Source: Trichobilharzia regenti (lineage: Eukaryota > Platyhelminthes > Trematoda > Strigeidida > Schistosomatidae). From it: 64,000 bases of DNA. The position numbers were made by a program, and so were the translations under genes. Where the stretch lies: contig OX235264.1 of the NCBI GenBank assembly GCA_944472135.2, positions 121,301,809-121,365,808 on the forward strand. The letters are read 5' to 3'. Position 1 is the stretch's first letter, and every line of letters starts with the position of its first letter. The notes under the pieces were generated by a model. The model was given only the letters and a program-made list of their open reading frames with translations, was not told where the DNA came from and ran no database searches. Below are positions 54,105 to 64,000 of the stretch, piece by piece.

Positions 54105-54860
54105 GACAAGTAGTTCAGCGAAGAGTCTCTTCTCGGCGAATTCATTTTCATAACTGTACAATCGCAAATATATATGGTTATTTTGTGTGTGTGTGTGTGT
54201 GTATACATTAAATTTGCCAAACGAAAATACAATTAGTAAGTTCAGATGAATTGGATGTTCATATAAGAGGATAGTAACAAAAGTGATGAGTTGTCATAAA
54301 TGATTGTTAAATAAGAGTGACGTAATGGCATGAATAGTTTGATGAATGAGTTGTGCTCAAAGGGTGTACATGGAAACAAAATAATATACAGAATTACACA
54401 AGGGTTTTAAGTTAGAAAAATAAGCATACAAACAGAAGTAAGGTCAAATCAAACAAAAGTTAGGTCAAATCAACGGAGTTGTTACCATGCGAGTAGAAGT
54501 GGTTGGATAATTTTCTTATGTATGCATAGTTCTGGTTCCACCAAATTAATGGCTAGGGCTTCTGCGATGCAAAGAAGACGGAATCGTACTGTCTTTGGAA
54601 GGTTGTTCTTCACTTTGTAGATTACTTTGAAGGAAGCGTTTGTTGAGATCGAATGACAACTCATCACTTTTGTCACTACCCTCTTATATGAACATCCAAT
54701 TCATCTGAACTTACTAATTGTATTTTCGTTTGACAAATTTAATGTATACACACACACACACACAAAATAACCATGTATATTTGCGATTGTACAACTATGA
54801 AAAAAATGAATTCGCCGAAAAGAGACTCCTCGCTGAACTACTTGTCTTTTGTCTACTAAT
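54105..54860. mobile_element. Penelope-like remnant flanked by inverted terminal repeats
   Basis: Arms 54109-54299 and 54655-54855 are inverted copies (AAGTAGTTCAGCGAAGAGTC; CATATAAGAGGATAGTAAC), including (GT)n/(AC)n tracts. Between them, the minus-strand frame 54676-54482 gives the C-terminal end of a GIY-YIG PLE protein (NASFKVIYKVKNNLPKTVRF; CIAEALAINLVEPELCIHKK). It is the same family as the pLTR at 28799. Confidence 0.7.
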
Positions 54861-54941
54861 GTTCGAATGGGAATTATTCATAAAATAAATAAAATTAAAA
54901 CGAAATTAATCAGAGGAATTTGTCCACATTTACGATATAAA

Positions 54942-54961
54942 ATCAAAAATATTCGAAGTAC
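54942..54961. repeat. Target-site repeat, left (20 bp)
   Basis: ATCAAAAATATTCGAAGTAC, identical to 61114-61133. The first seven bases also occur in the element end, so the true duplication may be 13-20 bp. Confidence 0.8.
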
Positions 54962-56795
54962 GAGAAGATTTGTAGCTCAGGTGGATAATTTTGATGTGGT
55001 TTTGTTCTCTGAGCTGGATAGTTAGTTTGCGAAGCTTTCATCACCTTACTGGGTGACATCTTCAGCGCATACTTCAAATTGAAGTGAGCTTTTAGGTTTC
55101 TCCACGAGTTTATTAATCATTCCTCCTGGTGACCTTGGACGTGATTGGTTGTTTATGTATGTTTTCACACCTTCTAGGTTACTTGTGTTGGAACTGATTG
55201 TTTCTGTGACTTGAACTTTGGCCAATCGTGTGTGAAGTTTCTTTCTTATTGGTTGATAAATTTTGTCTATCTCGATGTGTCTATTGATTGATGATTCACT
55301 GGAATGCCAAGCTTCTAAAAATTCTCTAGCATTCTTGTTATTTCCTTTGTCTAATATTTGAACGTTGTCCCAGTCGAATTGATGTCCGTGGTTGTCTGTG
55401 TGTAGTGAAATGAGGGAGTGTATATCATGTCTTTTGACGGCTAGCTTATGTTCGTGGATACGAAGACGAAGGGGACGTCCACTTTGGCCAATGTAGTGTT
55501 TTTCACAGTTGTTACAGTTTATTTTGTAGATGATGTTGGTTTTGTCTTCTTTTGCTGTTGAGTCTTTTGGTTGACATAGAATTGAGTGCAGCGACTTTGT
55601 TGGTTTGTGTACGACGTCAATTCCTAAAGGTTTGAAGAGTCTTTTAGTGATTTCTGAGATATCCTTTATATATGGTAAGGCGATTTTCTTTGTGTTTTCC
55701 TTGGTGGCTTTTGTTTTGGTAGGTTGGCTTGGGGGTATATGTCTCTTGATGAAATTCCGGGGATATCCATTCTTTTGGAAGACGTCCATGAGATACTTTT
55801 CTTCAATTTTTCTTAAGGTGGGAGTGCTGCAGTGAGTCCTTGCTCTCTTGAATAGTGTTTGTATGCAGTTCCTTTTGTGTGCTATTGGGTTGTTGCTGTT
55901 GTAATTCAGTATTTGGTCTGTGTGAGTTGATTTCCTATAAACTTGAGTTTCTAATTCTCCTGTAGTTGTTCGCCTGACTAAGACGTCCAAAAATGGTATT
56001 TTGTTCTCGGATTCCTCTTCTCTTGTGAATTTGATGTCGTTGAAGACGTTGTTTATTAAGTTGTGAGTTTTGTCTAATTCGTTTCTTTTGATTATTACAA
56101 ATGTGTCGTCGACGTAGCGTATCCAAATCTTGGGTTTGATCTTTGGTAGAATTATGTTTTCGAGTCTTTGCATCACTGCTTCTGCAATCAAACCTGATAT
56201 TGGCGATCCCATGGGTGTTCCTTTGACTTGTTCATATATTTGGCCGTTGAATTGGAAGTATGTTGTTAGGCATAGATTTATGCATTCCATCCAGCTTGTG
56301 TGTTGCATTTTTGATTGTTGTGGAAGTTGTTCGTCGTTGCTAAGTAATTGCTCCATGGTTTCTTTTGCTAGTTTTTGTCCGATAGAGGTATATAATGCTG
56401 TCACGTCGAAGGATACCATTATTTCTTGTTCATCTATTTGGATGTCTCTGATTTTCTCTAGGAATTGGATAGCAGAGTTGATGGAGTGATCACAGGATTC
56501 CGTTAGGTGTTTTAGTTTTCTGTATAATTCCTTGGACAAATTATATGTTGGAGTTCCTGGGAGTGATACAATTGGTCGTAACGGGATATTTGCCTTGTGT
56601 ATTTTGGGTCTGCCGTAGAATCGAGGTAGGACTGGTCCATTGGATTTCATTCGCCATTGGTCTTGTTTTGTGATCTGTCCAGTTTTGCTGAGCTTGTTTA
56701 AGGTCCTTTGGATGCGGTTGTCCAATGTTTGTATGGGATTTGTTGGGAGTTGTTGATATACATCTTCATCTTTGAGTAGTTCTTCAGCTTTCTTG
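54962..56795 (-). CDS. PLE copy P1: reverse transcriptase plus GIY-YIG endonuclease
   Basis: Open on the minus strand from the inversion junction at 56795 to the stop at 55046 (about 583 codons; the longer frame starting at 56878 uses antisense P2 sequence and is an artefact). Order: KKAEELLKDEDVYQQLP, RFYGRPKIHKANIPLRPIVS, MVSFDVTALYTSI (motif A), KGTPMGSPISGLIAEAVM (B), WIRYVDDTFVII (C) and ENKIPFLDVLV. The nuclease domain follows: YKINCNNCEKHYIGQSGRPL with RLRIHEHK and EAWHSSESSINRH. All main catalytic residues are present. The RT copies RNA at a nick made by the GIY-YIG domain. It lacks the N-terminal part seen in P3. Confidence 0.85.
55028..55069 (-). ncRNA. Hammerhead ribozyme in the PLE terminal repeat (P1)
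   Basis: TGCG, CTGAAGA, an extra T, stem-loop GTCACC-CAGTAA-GGTGAT, GAAA, a minimal third stem (AGCT) and CGCA, which pairs with TGCG. Predicted cleavage is just before CGCA. The minimal stem III fits hammerheads described in PLEs; activity is inferred. Confidence 0.6.
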
Positions 56796-58554
56796 GACAA
56801 CCGCATCCAAAGGACCTTAAACAAGCTCAGCAAAACTGGACAGATCACAAAACAAGACCAATGGCGAATGAAATCCAATGGACCAGTCCTACCTCGATTC
56901 TACGGCAGACCCAAAATACACAAGGCAAATATCCCGTTACGACCAATTGTATCACTCCCAGGAACTCCAACATATAATTTGTCCAAGGAATTATACAGAA
57001 AACTAAAACACCTAACGGAATCCTGTGATCACTCCATCAACTCTGCTATCCAATTCCTAGAGAAAATCAGAGACATCCAAATAGATGAACAAGAAATAAT
57101 GGTATCCTTCGACGTGACAGCATTATATACCTCTATCGGACAAAAACTAGCAAAAGAAACCATGGAGCAATTACTTAGCAACGACGAACAACTTCCACAA
57201 CAATCAAAAATGCAACACACAAGCTGGATGGAATGCATAAATCTATGCCTAACAACATACTTCCAATTCAACGGCCAAATATATGAACAAGTCAAAGGAA
57301 CACCCATGGGATCGCCAATATCAGGTTTGATTGCAGAAGCAGTGATGCAAAGACTCGAAAACATAATTCTACCAAAGATCAAACCCAAGATTTGGATACG
57401 CTACGTCGACGACACATTTGTAATAATCAAAAGAAACGAATTAGACAAAACTCACAACTTAATAAACAACGTCTTCAACGACATCAAATTCACAAGAGAA
57501 GAGGAATCCGAGAACAAAATACCATTTTTGGACGTCTTAGTCAGGCGAACAACTACAGGAGAATTAGAAACTCAAGTTTATAGGAAATCAACTCACACAG
57601 ACCAAATACTGAATTACAACAGCAACAACCCAATAGCACACAAAAGGAACTGCATACAAACACTATTCAAGAGAGCAAGGACTCACTGCAGCACTCCCAC
57701 CTTAAGAAAAATTGAAGAAAAGTATCTCATGGACGTCTTCCAAAAGAATGGATATCCCGGAATTTCATCAAGAGACATATACCCCCAAGCCAACCTACCA
57801 AAACAAAAGCCACCAAGGAAAACACAAAGAAAATCGCCTTACCATATATAAAGGATATCTCAGAAATCACTAAAAGACTCTTCAAACCTTTAGGAATTGA
57901 CGTCGTACACAAACCAACAAAGTCGCTGCACTCAATTCTATGTCAACCAAAAGACTCAACAGCGAAAGAAGACAAAACCAACATCATCTACAAAATAAAC
58001 TGTAACAACTGCGAAAAACACTACATTGGCCAAAGTGGACGTCCCCTTCGTCTTCGTATCCACGAACATAAGCTAGCCGTCAAAAGACATGATATCCACT
58101 CCCTCATTTCACTACACACAGACAACCACGGACATCAATTCGACTGGGACAACGTTCAAATATTAGACAAAGGAAATAACAAGAATGCTAGAGAATTTTT
58201 AGAAGCTTGGCATTCCAGTGAATCATCAATCAATAGACACATCGAGATAGACAAAATTTATCAACCAATAAGAAAGAAACTTCACACACGATTGGCCAAA
58301 GTTCAAGTCACAGAAACAATCAGTTCCAACACAAGTAACCTAGAAGGTGTGAAAACATACATAAACAACCAATCACGTCCAAGGTCACCAGGAGGAATGA
58401 TTAATAAACTCGTGGAGAAACCTAAAAGCTCACTTCAATTTGAAGTATGCGCTGAAGATGTCACCCAGTAAGGTGATGAAAGCTTCGCAAACTAACTATC
58501 CAGCTCAGAGAACAAAACCACATCAAAATTATCCACCTGAGCTACAAATCTTCT
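56796..58554 (+). pseudogene. PLE copy P2 (5'-truncated, frameshifted)
   Basis: Starts GGACAACCGCATCC directly at the inversion junction and is otherwise the same as P1 and P3. The RT is open to QKNGYPG (about 57760). There CCC stands in place of the CCCC of P1, a one-base loss that shifts the frame before the GIY-YIG domain (which continues in another frame to 58470). It ends in the terminal repeat shared with P3. Confidence 0.8.
58448..58489 (+). ncRNA. Hammerhead ribozyme at the P2/P3 boundary
   Basis: Same sequence as the P1 and P3 copies. Its position between P2 and P3 would let it process a P2-P3 read-through transcript. Confidence 0.6.
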
Positions 58555-61039
58555 CTATCATATCTAAATCTTACGAGCGGGATACGCTTCTCTCTGTTCG
58601 AAAGTGGGAAGACTTCGCCAAAAGGCAAGGATCCACCAGAGAACAATTATTCTTTCTCCATGAGTGCCTTCGTCATTCAATCCTACCAAACAGTGTAAGA
58701 TACAAGCCACCAGTCAACTGCCCAATGGGATGGAAATTGGCCGAACAATGTGGAAGACGAATGGTCAAATTAATGATTACGGACGCACATTATCGGATCA
58801 ACAAATATCAACAAATAATAGATGTCCAAAAAGCAAAATTAGAGAAAACCCTCAACCAAGAACACCTGTCAACGCTGATCACCGCAATTTCACTGTCAAG
58901 TGGAAAACACAGAGAACAAAGACGAAGAGTCCTCAAAACCAAGCTAGCCAAGATTAGAAAACAACAACCAGACAATACGCCCATAGACTGCGTAGTCAAC
59001 CTATCAAAACAACCACTATCAAAAATGGAACAACAACTACTACAAAAAGGATTAAACTACAACACCGGAGATGCTTCAAAAACTGATTTCTTCGCTGCCC
59101 TTGAATCATTACTCAAATCATCAAACTTGAACGAGGAAACACAGGAAGAGATACGCCAAACAATTGTACCAATGGTCAAACAGAAAAGACAACACACACA
59201 ACTCAACTCTCAAGAACTAAAGGCCCTCAAAAAGCTGAAAAATAGGAAGGACATCGTCATTTTACCAGCCGACAAAGGAAGAACAACAGTAGTCATGGAC
59301 AGAGAAGAATACACCAAGAAAGCTGAAGAACTACTCAAAGATGAAGATGTATATCAACAACTCCCAACAAATCCCATACAAACATTGGACAACCGCATCC
59401 AAAGGACCTTAAACAAGCTCAGCAAAACTGGACAGATCACAAAACAAGACCAATGGCGAATGAAATCCAATGGACCAGTCCTACCTCGATTCTACGGCAG
59501 ACCCAAAATACACAAGGCAAATATCCCGTTACGACCAATTGTATCACTCCCAGGAACTCCAACATATAATTTGTCCAAGGAATTATACAGAAAACTAAAA
59601 CACCTAACGGAATCCTGTGATCACTCCATCAACTCTGCTATCCAATTCCTAGAGAAAATCAGAGACATCCAAATAGATGAACAAGAAATAATGGTATCCT
59701 TCGACGTGACAGCATTATATACCTCTATCGGACAAAAACTAGCAAAAGAAACCATGGAGCAATTACTTAGCAACGACGAACAACTTCCACAACAATCAAA
59801 AATGCAACACACAAGCTGGATGGAATGCATAAATCTATGCCTAACAACATACTTCCAATTCAACGGCCAAATATATGAACAAGTCAAAGGAACACCCATG
59901 GGATCGCCAATATCAGGTTTGATTGCAGAAGCAGTGATGCAAAGACTCGAAAACATAATTCTACCAAAGATCAAACCCAAGATTTGGATACGCTACGTCG
60001 ACGACACATTTGTAATAATCAAAAGAAACGAATTAGACAAAACTCACAACTTAATAAACAACGTCTTCAACGACATCAAATTCACAAGAGAAGAGGAATC
60101 CGAGAACAAAATACCATTTTTGGACGTCTTAGTCAGGCGAACAACTACAGGAGAATTAGAAACTCAAGTTTATAGGAAATCAACTCACACAGACCAAATA
60201 CTGAATTACAACAGCAACAACCCAATAGCACACAAAAGGAACTGCATACAAACACTATTCAAGAGAGCAAGGACTCACTGCAGCACTCCCACCTTAAGAA
60301 AAATTGAAGAAAAGTATCTCATGGACGTCTTCCAAAAGAATGGATATCCCGGAATTTCATCAAGAGACATATACCCCCAAGCCAACCTACCAAAACAAAA
60401 GCCACCAAGGAAAACACAAAGAAAATCGCCTTACCATATATAAAGGATATCTCAGAAATCACTAAAAGACTCTTCAAACCTTTAGGAATTGACGTCGTAC
60501 ACAAACCAACAAAGTCGCTGCACTCAATTCTATGTCAACCAAAAGACTCAACAGCGAAAGAAGACAAAACCAACATCATCTACAAAATAAACTGTAACAA
60601 CTGCGAAAAACACTACATTGGCCAAAGTGGACGTCCCCTTCGTCTTCGTATCCACGAACATAAGCTAGCCGTCAAAAGACATGATATCCACTCCCTCATT
60701 TCACTACACACAGACAACCACGGACATCAATTCGACTGGGACAACGTTCAAATATTAGACAAAGGAAATAACAAGAATGCTAGAGAATTTTTAGAAGCTT
60801 GGCATTCCAGTGAATCATCAATCAATAGACACATCGAGATAGACAAAATTTATCAACCAATAAGAAAGAAACTTCACACACGATTGGCCAAAGTTCAAGT
60901 CACAGAAACAATCAGTTCCAACACAAGTAACCTAGAAGGTGTGAAAACATACATAAACAACCAATCACGTCCAAGGTCACCAGGAGGAATGATTAATAAA
61001 CTCGTGGAGAAACCTAAAAGCTCACTTCAATTTGAAGTA

Positions 61040-61081
61040 TGCGCTGAAGATGTCACCCAGTAAGGTGATGAAAGCTTCGCA
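61040..61081 (+). ncRNA. Hammerhead ribozyme at the P3 3' end
   Basis: Third identical copy of the PLE hammerhead, 33 bases before the right target-site repeat. Confidence 0.6.
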
Positions 61082-61113
61082 AACTAACTATCCAGCTCAG
61101 AGAACAAAACCAC

Positions 61114-61133
61114 ATCAAAAATATTCGAAGTAC
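61114..61133. repeat. Target-site repeat, right (20 bp)
   Basis: Same 20 bases as 54942-54961, followed by unrelated A-rich DNA. Confidence 0.8.
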
Positions 61134-61195
61134 AAAAAAGAATAATAAATATAATAATTTCAAGTATTGGTTTTGTAGGGATTTTGTTTGATTGT

Positions 61196-61713
61196 ATGGA
61201 GGATTTAATCATGAGCTGACATCAGTTTGAGAACCACTGGAAAATCCGGGAGTACTGGACAACTGTTTCTTCCTAGTTTGGGACTCTTTAGCAACTCATG
61301 ATTAAATCCTCCATGCAATCAAACAAAATCCCTACAAAACCAATACTTGGGAATTAATCTGATGCTCACTAGTGACTGGCCCTATTCAGGCAATTAACCT
61401 GGAGTTCTAGTGGGAAGCCGTGACCAGTAGGGTACAGCAGGTTGAAGATGAGGCAGTAACTCATCGAAGAAGACATTGCGAAGTGGTCGCGCTATGTCGT
61501 GAACTGGCAGAAGTTAGAATTCAAGGACCATTGGATCGGGTCCCAGTGGCCCAATGGTCTACGAGCTCGCCTTGTAACCAGAAGGTGCTGGGTTCGAATC
61601 CCGGTGGGTGCGTATTGCTGAAGAGTCCCAGACTAGGACGAAACGGCTGTCCAGTACTCCCAGGTTTTCCAGTGGTTCTCTAACTGATGTCAGCTCATGA
61701 TTAAATCCTCCAT
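61196..61713 (+). repeat. Hammerhead-type SINE (alpha), intact copy with inverted ends
   Basis: The ends 61196-61240 and 61669-61713 are inverted repeats of 45 bp with one mismatch. Between them lie an inverted, mutated ribozyme copy (61240-61310), the head (CTGATGCTCACTAGTGACTG, 61369), a tRNA-like part (61540-61606) with perfect B box GGTTCGAATCC, an intact hammerhead (61612-61657) and the tail. A second hairpin (61161-61214 against 61296-61349) overlaps the 5' end. The tRNA-like boxes imply RNA polymerase III transcription; the combination is that of schistosome Sm-alpha-type repeats. Confidence 0.8.
61612..61657 (+). ncRNA. Hammerhead ribozyme, all core bases intact
   Basis: Stem I GTATTG/CAGTAC (one G-T pair), core CTGAAGA, stem II GTCC-CAGACTA-GGAC, GAAA, short stem III (AC-GGCT-GT), cleavage site after C61651 (GTC). 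Every invariant position is met. Confidence 0.8.
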
Positions 61714-61964
61714 GAAATAATTATAATAACAGTGAGTATGTTTCAAACATTATTGGCGATTCAGTTTAGAAATTTTGGCATGTTATAGATTGTTGAATCT
61801 AATGTTCTGTTGATATAGCAGCATGGTGAGGGGAAATACAAAATTAATACTTATAACACAGCTTAAATTATGTTCATATTTATGGAAAAAAATAAACAAA
61901 AATTGAGAGGATTGTATATCTATAAGAAGTACATTAACAATAAAGGTTGATGTTTTGCAACTAA

Positions 61965-62150
61965 TAGTGTTCTCTGAGCTAGTTGGTTTAGTTGCGGAGC
62001 TTTCGTCGCCTTTCTGGACGGCATCTTCAGCGCAGTATTTAGCATAAAGTTAAATGATTTAAAAATCTCCATGAATGATGATGCCGTCCAGAAAGACGAC
62101 GAAAGCTCCGAAACTAAACCAACCAGCTCAGAGAACACTATTAATTACAA
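61965..62150. repeat. Penelope-like terminal repeats in inverted pair
   Basis: Minus copy 61965-62036 and plus copy 62080-62145 share GATGCCGTCCAGAAAG, CGACGAAAGCTCCG, AACTAAACCAACTAGCTCAG and AGAGAACACTATTA. The terminal repeat is of another PLE family than P1-P3. The spacer is about 40 bp (ATGATTTAAAAATCTCCATG). Confidence 0.7.
61993..62034 (-). ncRNA. Hammerhead-like sequence in a PLE terminal repeat
   Basis: TGCG, CTGAAGA plus T, a stem-loop around CCAGAAAGG with one mispair, GAAAGCTC and CGCA. Same plan as the P1-P3 ribozymes; stem II is imperfect. Confidence 0.5.
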
Positions 62151-62609
62151 ATCATCCACCTGAGTTACAAATCTTTTCTATTATTTCAAAGGTTGATGTT
62201 TTAAGGGTGGAGAATAATTAACACGACATCTGATAGGTTAAGGAGTAATAAGCAATTGTTTTTCCACGCACAAGGGAGGGGGGTTGGGCTCAAGTTTACC
62301 GATAGCTATAGTCTCAGCATATTTCAATCAGCATGAATTACCCTTATTTTGAAAATAACCTTAAAAGCAGTTTTTAACCTGAGTCTTGTAGTTCATATCG
62401 ATTAGGTGTTCAGCTAGAGACAAAGTGGGCGGTGGTGGTCTGGCACCTACACCTCTATCGATTTTCTAATGTTCATCTGTTTTCCTAAGTCACTTCAGAA
62501 TATGCTCTACAATTCTTACACATGCAAAGTGCAGTTGCTCCTCCGTATGTATGTGTATATTCACACGTAAATTGCTATATAGGGTGGAATGTGACGTAAT
62601 GTCCAGCTG
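62151..62609. other. No gene seen
   Basis: AT-rich DNA; no repeat partner found. Confidence 0.3.
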
Positions 62610-63345
62610 GATGTCGACGAAGGGCGTCTGTACCGCTCAGCAGTCCGCTCCGTCCTCCTTTATGGCTGTGAGACCTAGCCATTGAGAGTGGAAGACATGA
62701 AAAGCTCGGCTAGCTGGCTGTCTTTGATCATAGGTGTCTGCGTTCTATCTTATGTGTGTATTAAGTGGTATAATAGGGTGGGTAATATTGAGGTTAGGCA
62801 TCAGTCGGATGTTAGGTAAGGAGGACATATCATTTGATGAAGCTGTGAAGCTACATCGACTGAGATGGTTAGGAAATGTGTTATGTATGCCTAGCCATCG
62901 ATTACCCTCATGGAGGGTCAGTGTTAGCTGACATAGGATGGATCAGGTTGGAAAAGAGCTAGCCAAAACATGACTTCATCAGTCAATGAAATCCACAACA
63001 GTCAGTTTAAGCCAGTTAGCCACATAGGAAGGTGTAAACTTCCAGACCGGTTAGTGTCCTCAGGACGGTGAAAACCAATGAAGGCTGAAGAAAATCGGTG
63101 ATATGTCTCAAAATCGTTCTCAATAGCTCGCTGGCGCAGATGCATCCACTTCGTGTAACTTATAATACCCAATGAAACTATATTGTTCTTCGTTATTACT
63201 ATTCCTTTTGTCTCATATCTCTGTTTACTGTCTCTATTTTGCATTTCTTTTTAACTTTCGTATGTTGCTCTGTGTGTTACAAGGAGGGGTGTGGCGACGT
63301 GGACTGATGCACATCGGTGCAAAGTTCTATATTGAAAACAGACAG
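62610..63345 (+). mobile_element. RTE-clade element, 3' end (copy A11)
   Basis: Plus-strand broken frames: [54 protein letters not shown] and a 3' UTR ending at CAGACAGATAG (63340-63350). Inactive. Confidence 0.7.
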
Positions 63346-63359
63346 ATAGAATGGCAGTC

Positions 63360-64000
63360 AAACTTCTACCTCAACTTCATGGACTTCGAAAGGGCCTTCA
63401 ACAGACAGCGTTGACTATGAGGTAATTTGGAAAATATTTCAACACTATGGAGTAAAGTGCCTAAATCTTCATCAACAGCTATTTGAAAATACCATGTATC
63501 AAGTGATTTACAACAGAAAACTCAGCGAGGTGTTTGAGATGAATACAGAAGTAAGACAAACTGGCTGCCTGCCTATTATCGATATTATTAATTTCAGTCG
63601 ACTGGATTATGCATCAGACTGTGCGAAGTGAGAAGACACAAATACGCTGAACGACAGGTAATAAGACTGTGGAAGATCCAGACTTCGTGGAAGATTTATT
63701 CTATAATGTCATACAAAATCGATGACGTACAGGTGAAAACCGAATAATTGTTGATAGAAGCAGTACAGCGAAGACAGGGCTTCAAGTGAAGAGAAGACGG
63801 AGAAAAACTCAACCAACAGCAGCAGGCACCAGTCACTATCAACAGAATAAATTTATACGAGATCACTTCCTTCATCAATCTAGGATGCATCGTTTCGACT
63901 GTAGGCGGAATGGATGGCGATGTCAAAATCAGAAAGGCAAAGGAGACGTTCATGCCTCTGAATTCATTTTAGAAATCTGGTGTACTCCATACAAAGGACA
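63360..64000 (+). mobile_element. RTE-clade element, RT fragment (copy B3), runs off the window
   Basis: Starts NFMDFERAFNR (motif A, degraded), then YEVIWKIFQHYGVKCLNL, VIYNRKLSEVFEMNTEV and, further on, DDVQVKTE and FINLGCIVSTVGGMDGDVKI with RKAKETF. Related to copies B1 and B2. Internal deletion and frameshifts; it continues beyond 64000. Confidence 0.65.

Larger units (their letters stand above)
54962..61113. mobile_element. Penelope-like element complex: one minus and two plus copies
   Basis: Three almost identical PLE copies: P1 (minus, 5'-truncated, 56795-54962), P2 (plus, 5'-truncated, 56796-58554) and P3 (plus, with N-terminal part, 58440-61113). P1 and P2 are head to head; P2 and P3 are head to tail and share a terminal repeat. 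Outer flanks carry one pair of direct repeats (54942-54961 and 61114-61133), so the whole set behaves as one insertion. PLEs make this kind of mixed inverted and tandem array during target-primed synthesis (known for the class). Confidence 0.85.
58440..61113 (+). pseudogene. PLE copy P3 (N-terminal part present, same frameshift as P2)
   Basis: Frame open from 58440 to 60443. The first ATG in it is 58458, inside the hammerhead core. The N-terminal part has RKWEDFAKRQGSTREQLFFL, GWKLAEQCGRRMVKLMI and the PLE signature IVILPADKGRTTVVMDREEY. RT motifs follow as in P1. The frame shifts at QKNGYPG as in P2, so the GIY-YIG part (60430-61062) is out of frame. The 3' end stops within the terminal repeat, 36 bases short of the P2 end. 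Confidence 0.8.

Noticed and set aside
56130..56489. 119-residue frame opposite the PLE RT, repeated at 57029-57388 and 59621-59980
   Set aside because: It is the antisense shadow of the conserved RT and repeats only because the element does.
56772..56878. N-terminal ends of the 610- and 359-residue frames at the PLE junction
   Set aside because: These residues come from reading across the inversion point into the antisense strand of the other copy; the element sequences start at 56795 (minus) and 56796 (plus).
61540..61606. tRNA gene
   Set aside because: A and B boxes are present but no cloverleaf with an anticodon arm can be drawn, and similar sequences recur as SINE heads.
1..64000. CRISPR arrays, bacterial operons, riboswitches
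   Set aside because: No regular spaced repeats or bacterial gene order; introns and eukaryotic retroelements show a nuclear animal genome.

Overview
The window looks like chromosomal DNA of a blood fluke (Schistosoma or a close trematode relative). It is AT-rich and intron-bearing, and about three quarters or more of it is retroelement sequence. Pointers to this lineage are tRNA-like short repeats that carry hammerhead ribozymes, RTE, CR1, BEL/Pao and Penelope-like elements (PLEs) side by side, TTAGGG-type telomere-like repeats, and very small introns (39-51 nt) mixed with introns of several kilobases. The species cannot be named from the sequence alone.

Host genes. One host gene is almost completely readable: a MutY/MUTYH-type adenine DNA glycosylase on the plus strand, 12 exons from 27381 to 53005, about 487 codons. 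It has the catalytic Glu and Asp, the helix-hairpin-helix, the Fe-S cysteines, the FSH loop of the 8-oxoG recognition domain and a C-terminal PCNA-binding box. Exon 7 lacks one base, which breaks the frame. A second host gene, not recognised, begins on the minus strand at 3541 with two exons separated by a 39-nt intron and leaves a good splice donor at 2725; the rest is not seen.

Layout. 1-2.6 kb: end of a gypsy-type integrase, an antisense RTE copy, a tRNA-like SINE and a 5S rRNA-derived sequence. 2.7-3.5 kb: start of the unknown minus-strand gene. 3.5-9 kb: repeats, degenerate telomere-like DNA, hammerhead-bearing SINE remnants and an identical 295-bp direct repeat. 9.3-10.8 kb: antisense CR1-type reverse transcriptase (RT) cut by a SINE. 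11.0-25.8 kb: two CR1-clade elements head to tail. The first is split by a degraded BEL/Pao element, which itself holds two solo LTRs. 25.9-26.2 kb: a long palindrome. 27.4-53.0 kb: the MUTYH gene with introns full of RTE, PLE and SINE copies in both orientations. 54-61.1 kb: a PLE inverted-repeat remnant, then three nearly identical PLE copies (one minus, two plus) that share one pair of target-site repeats. 61-64 kb: an intact hammerhead-carrying SINE, a PLE terminal repeat and RTE fragments to the window edge.

The MUTYH protein would act in base-excision repair, removing adenine opposite 8-oxoguanine. Mobile elements dominate the rest. Most are decayed; the freshest are the PLE complex at 55-61 kb and CR1 copy B at 20.9-25.8 kb.
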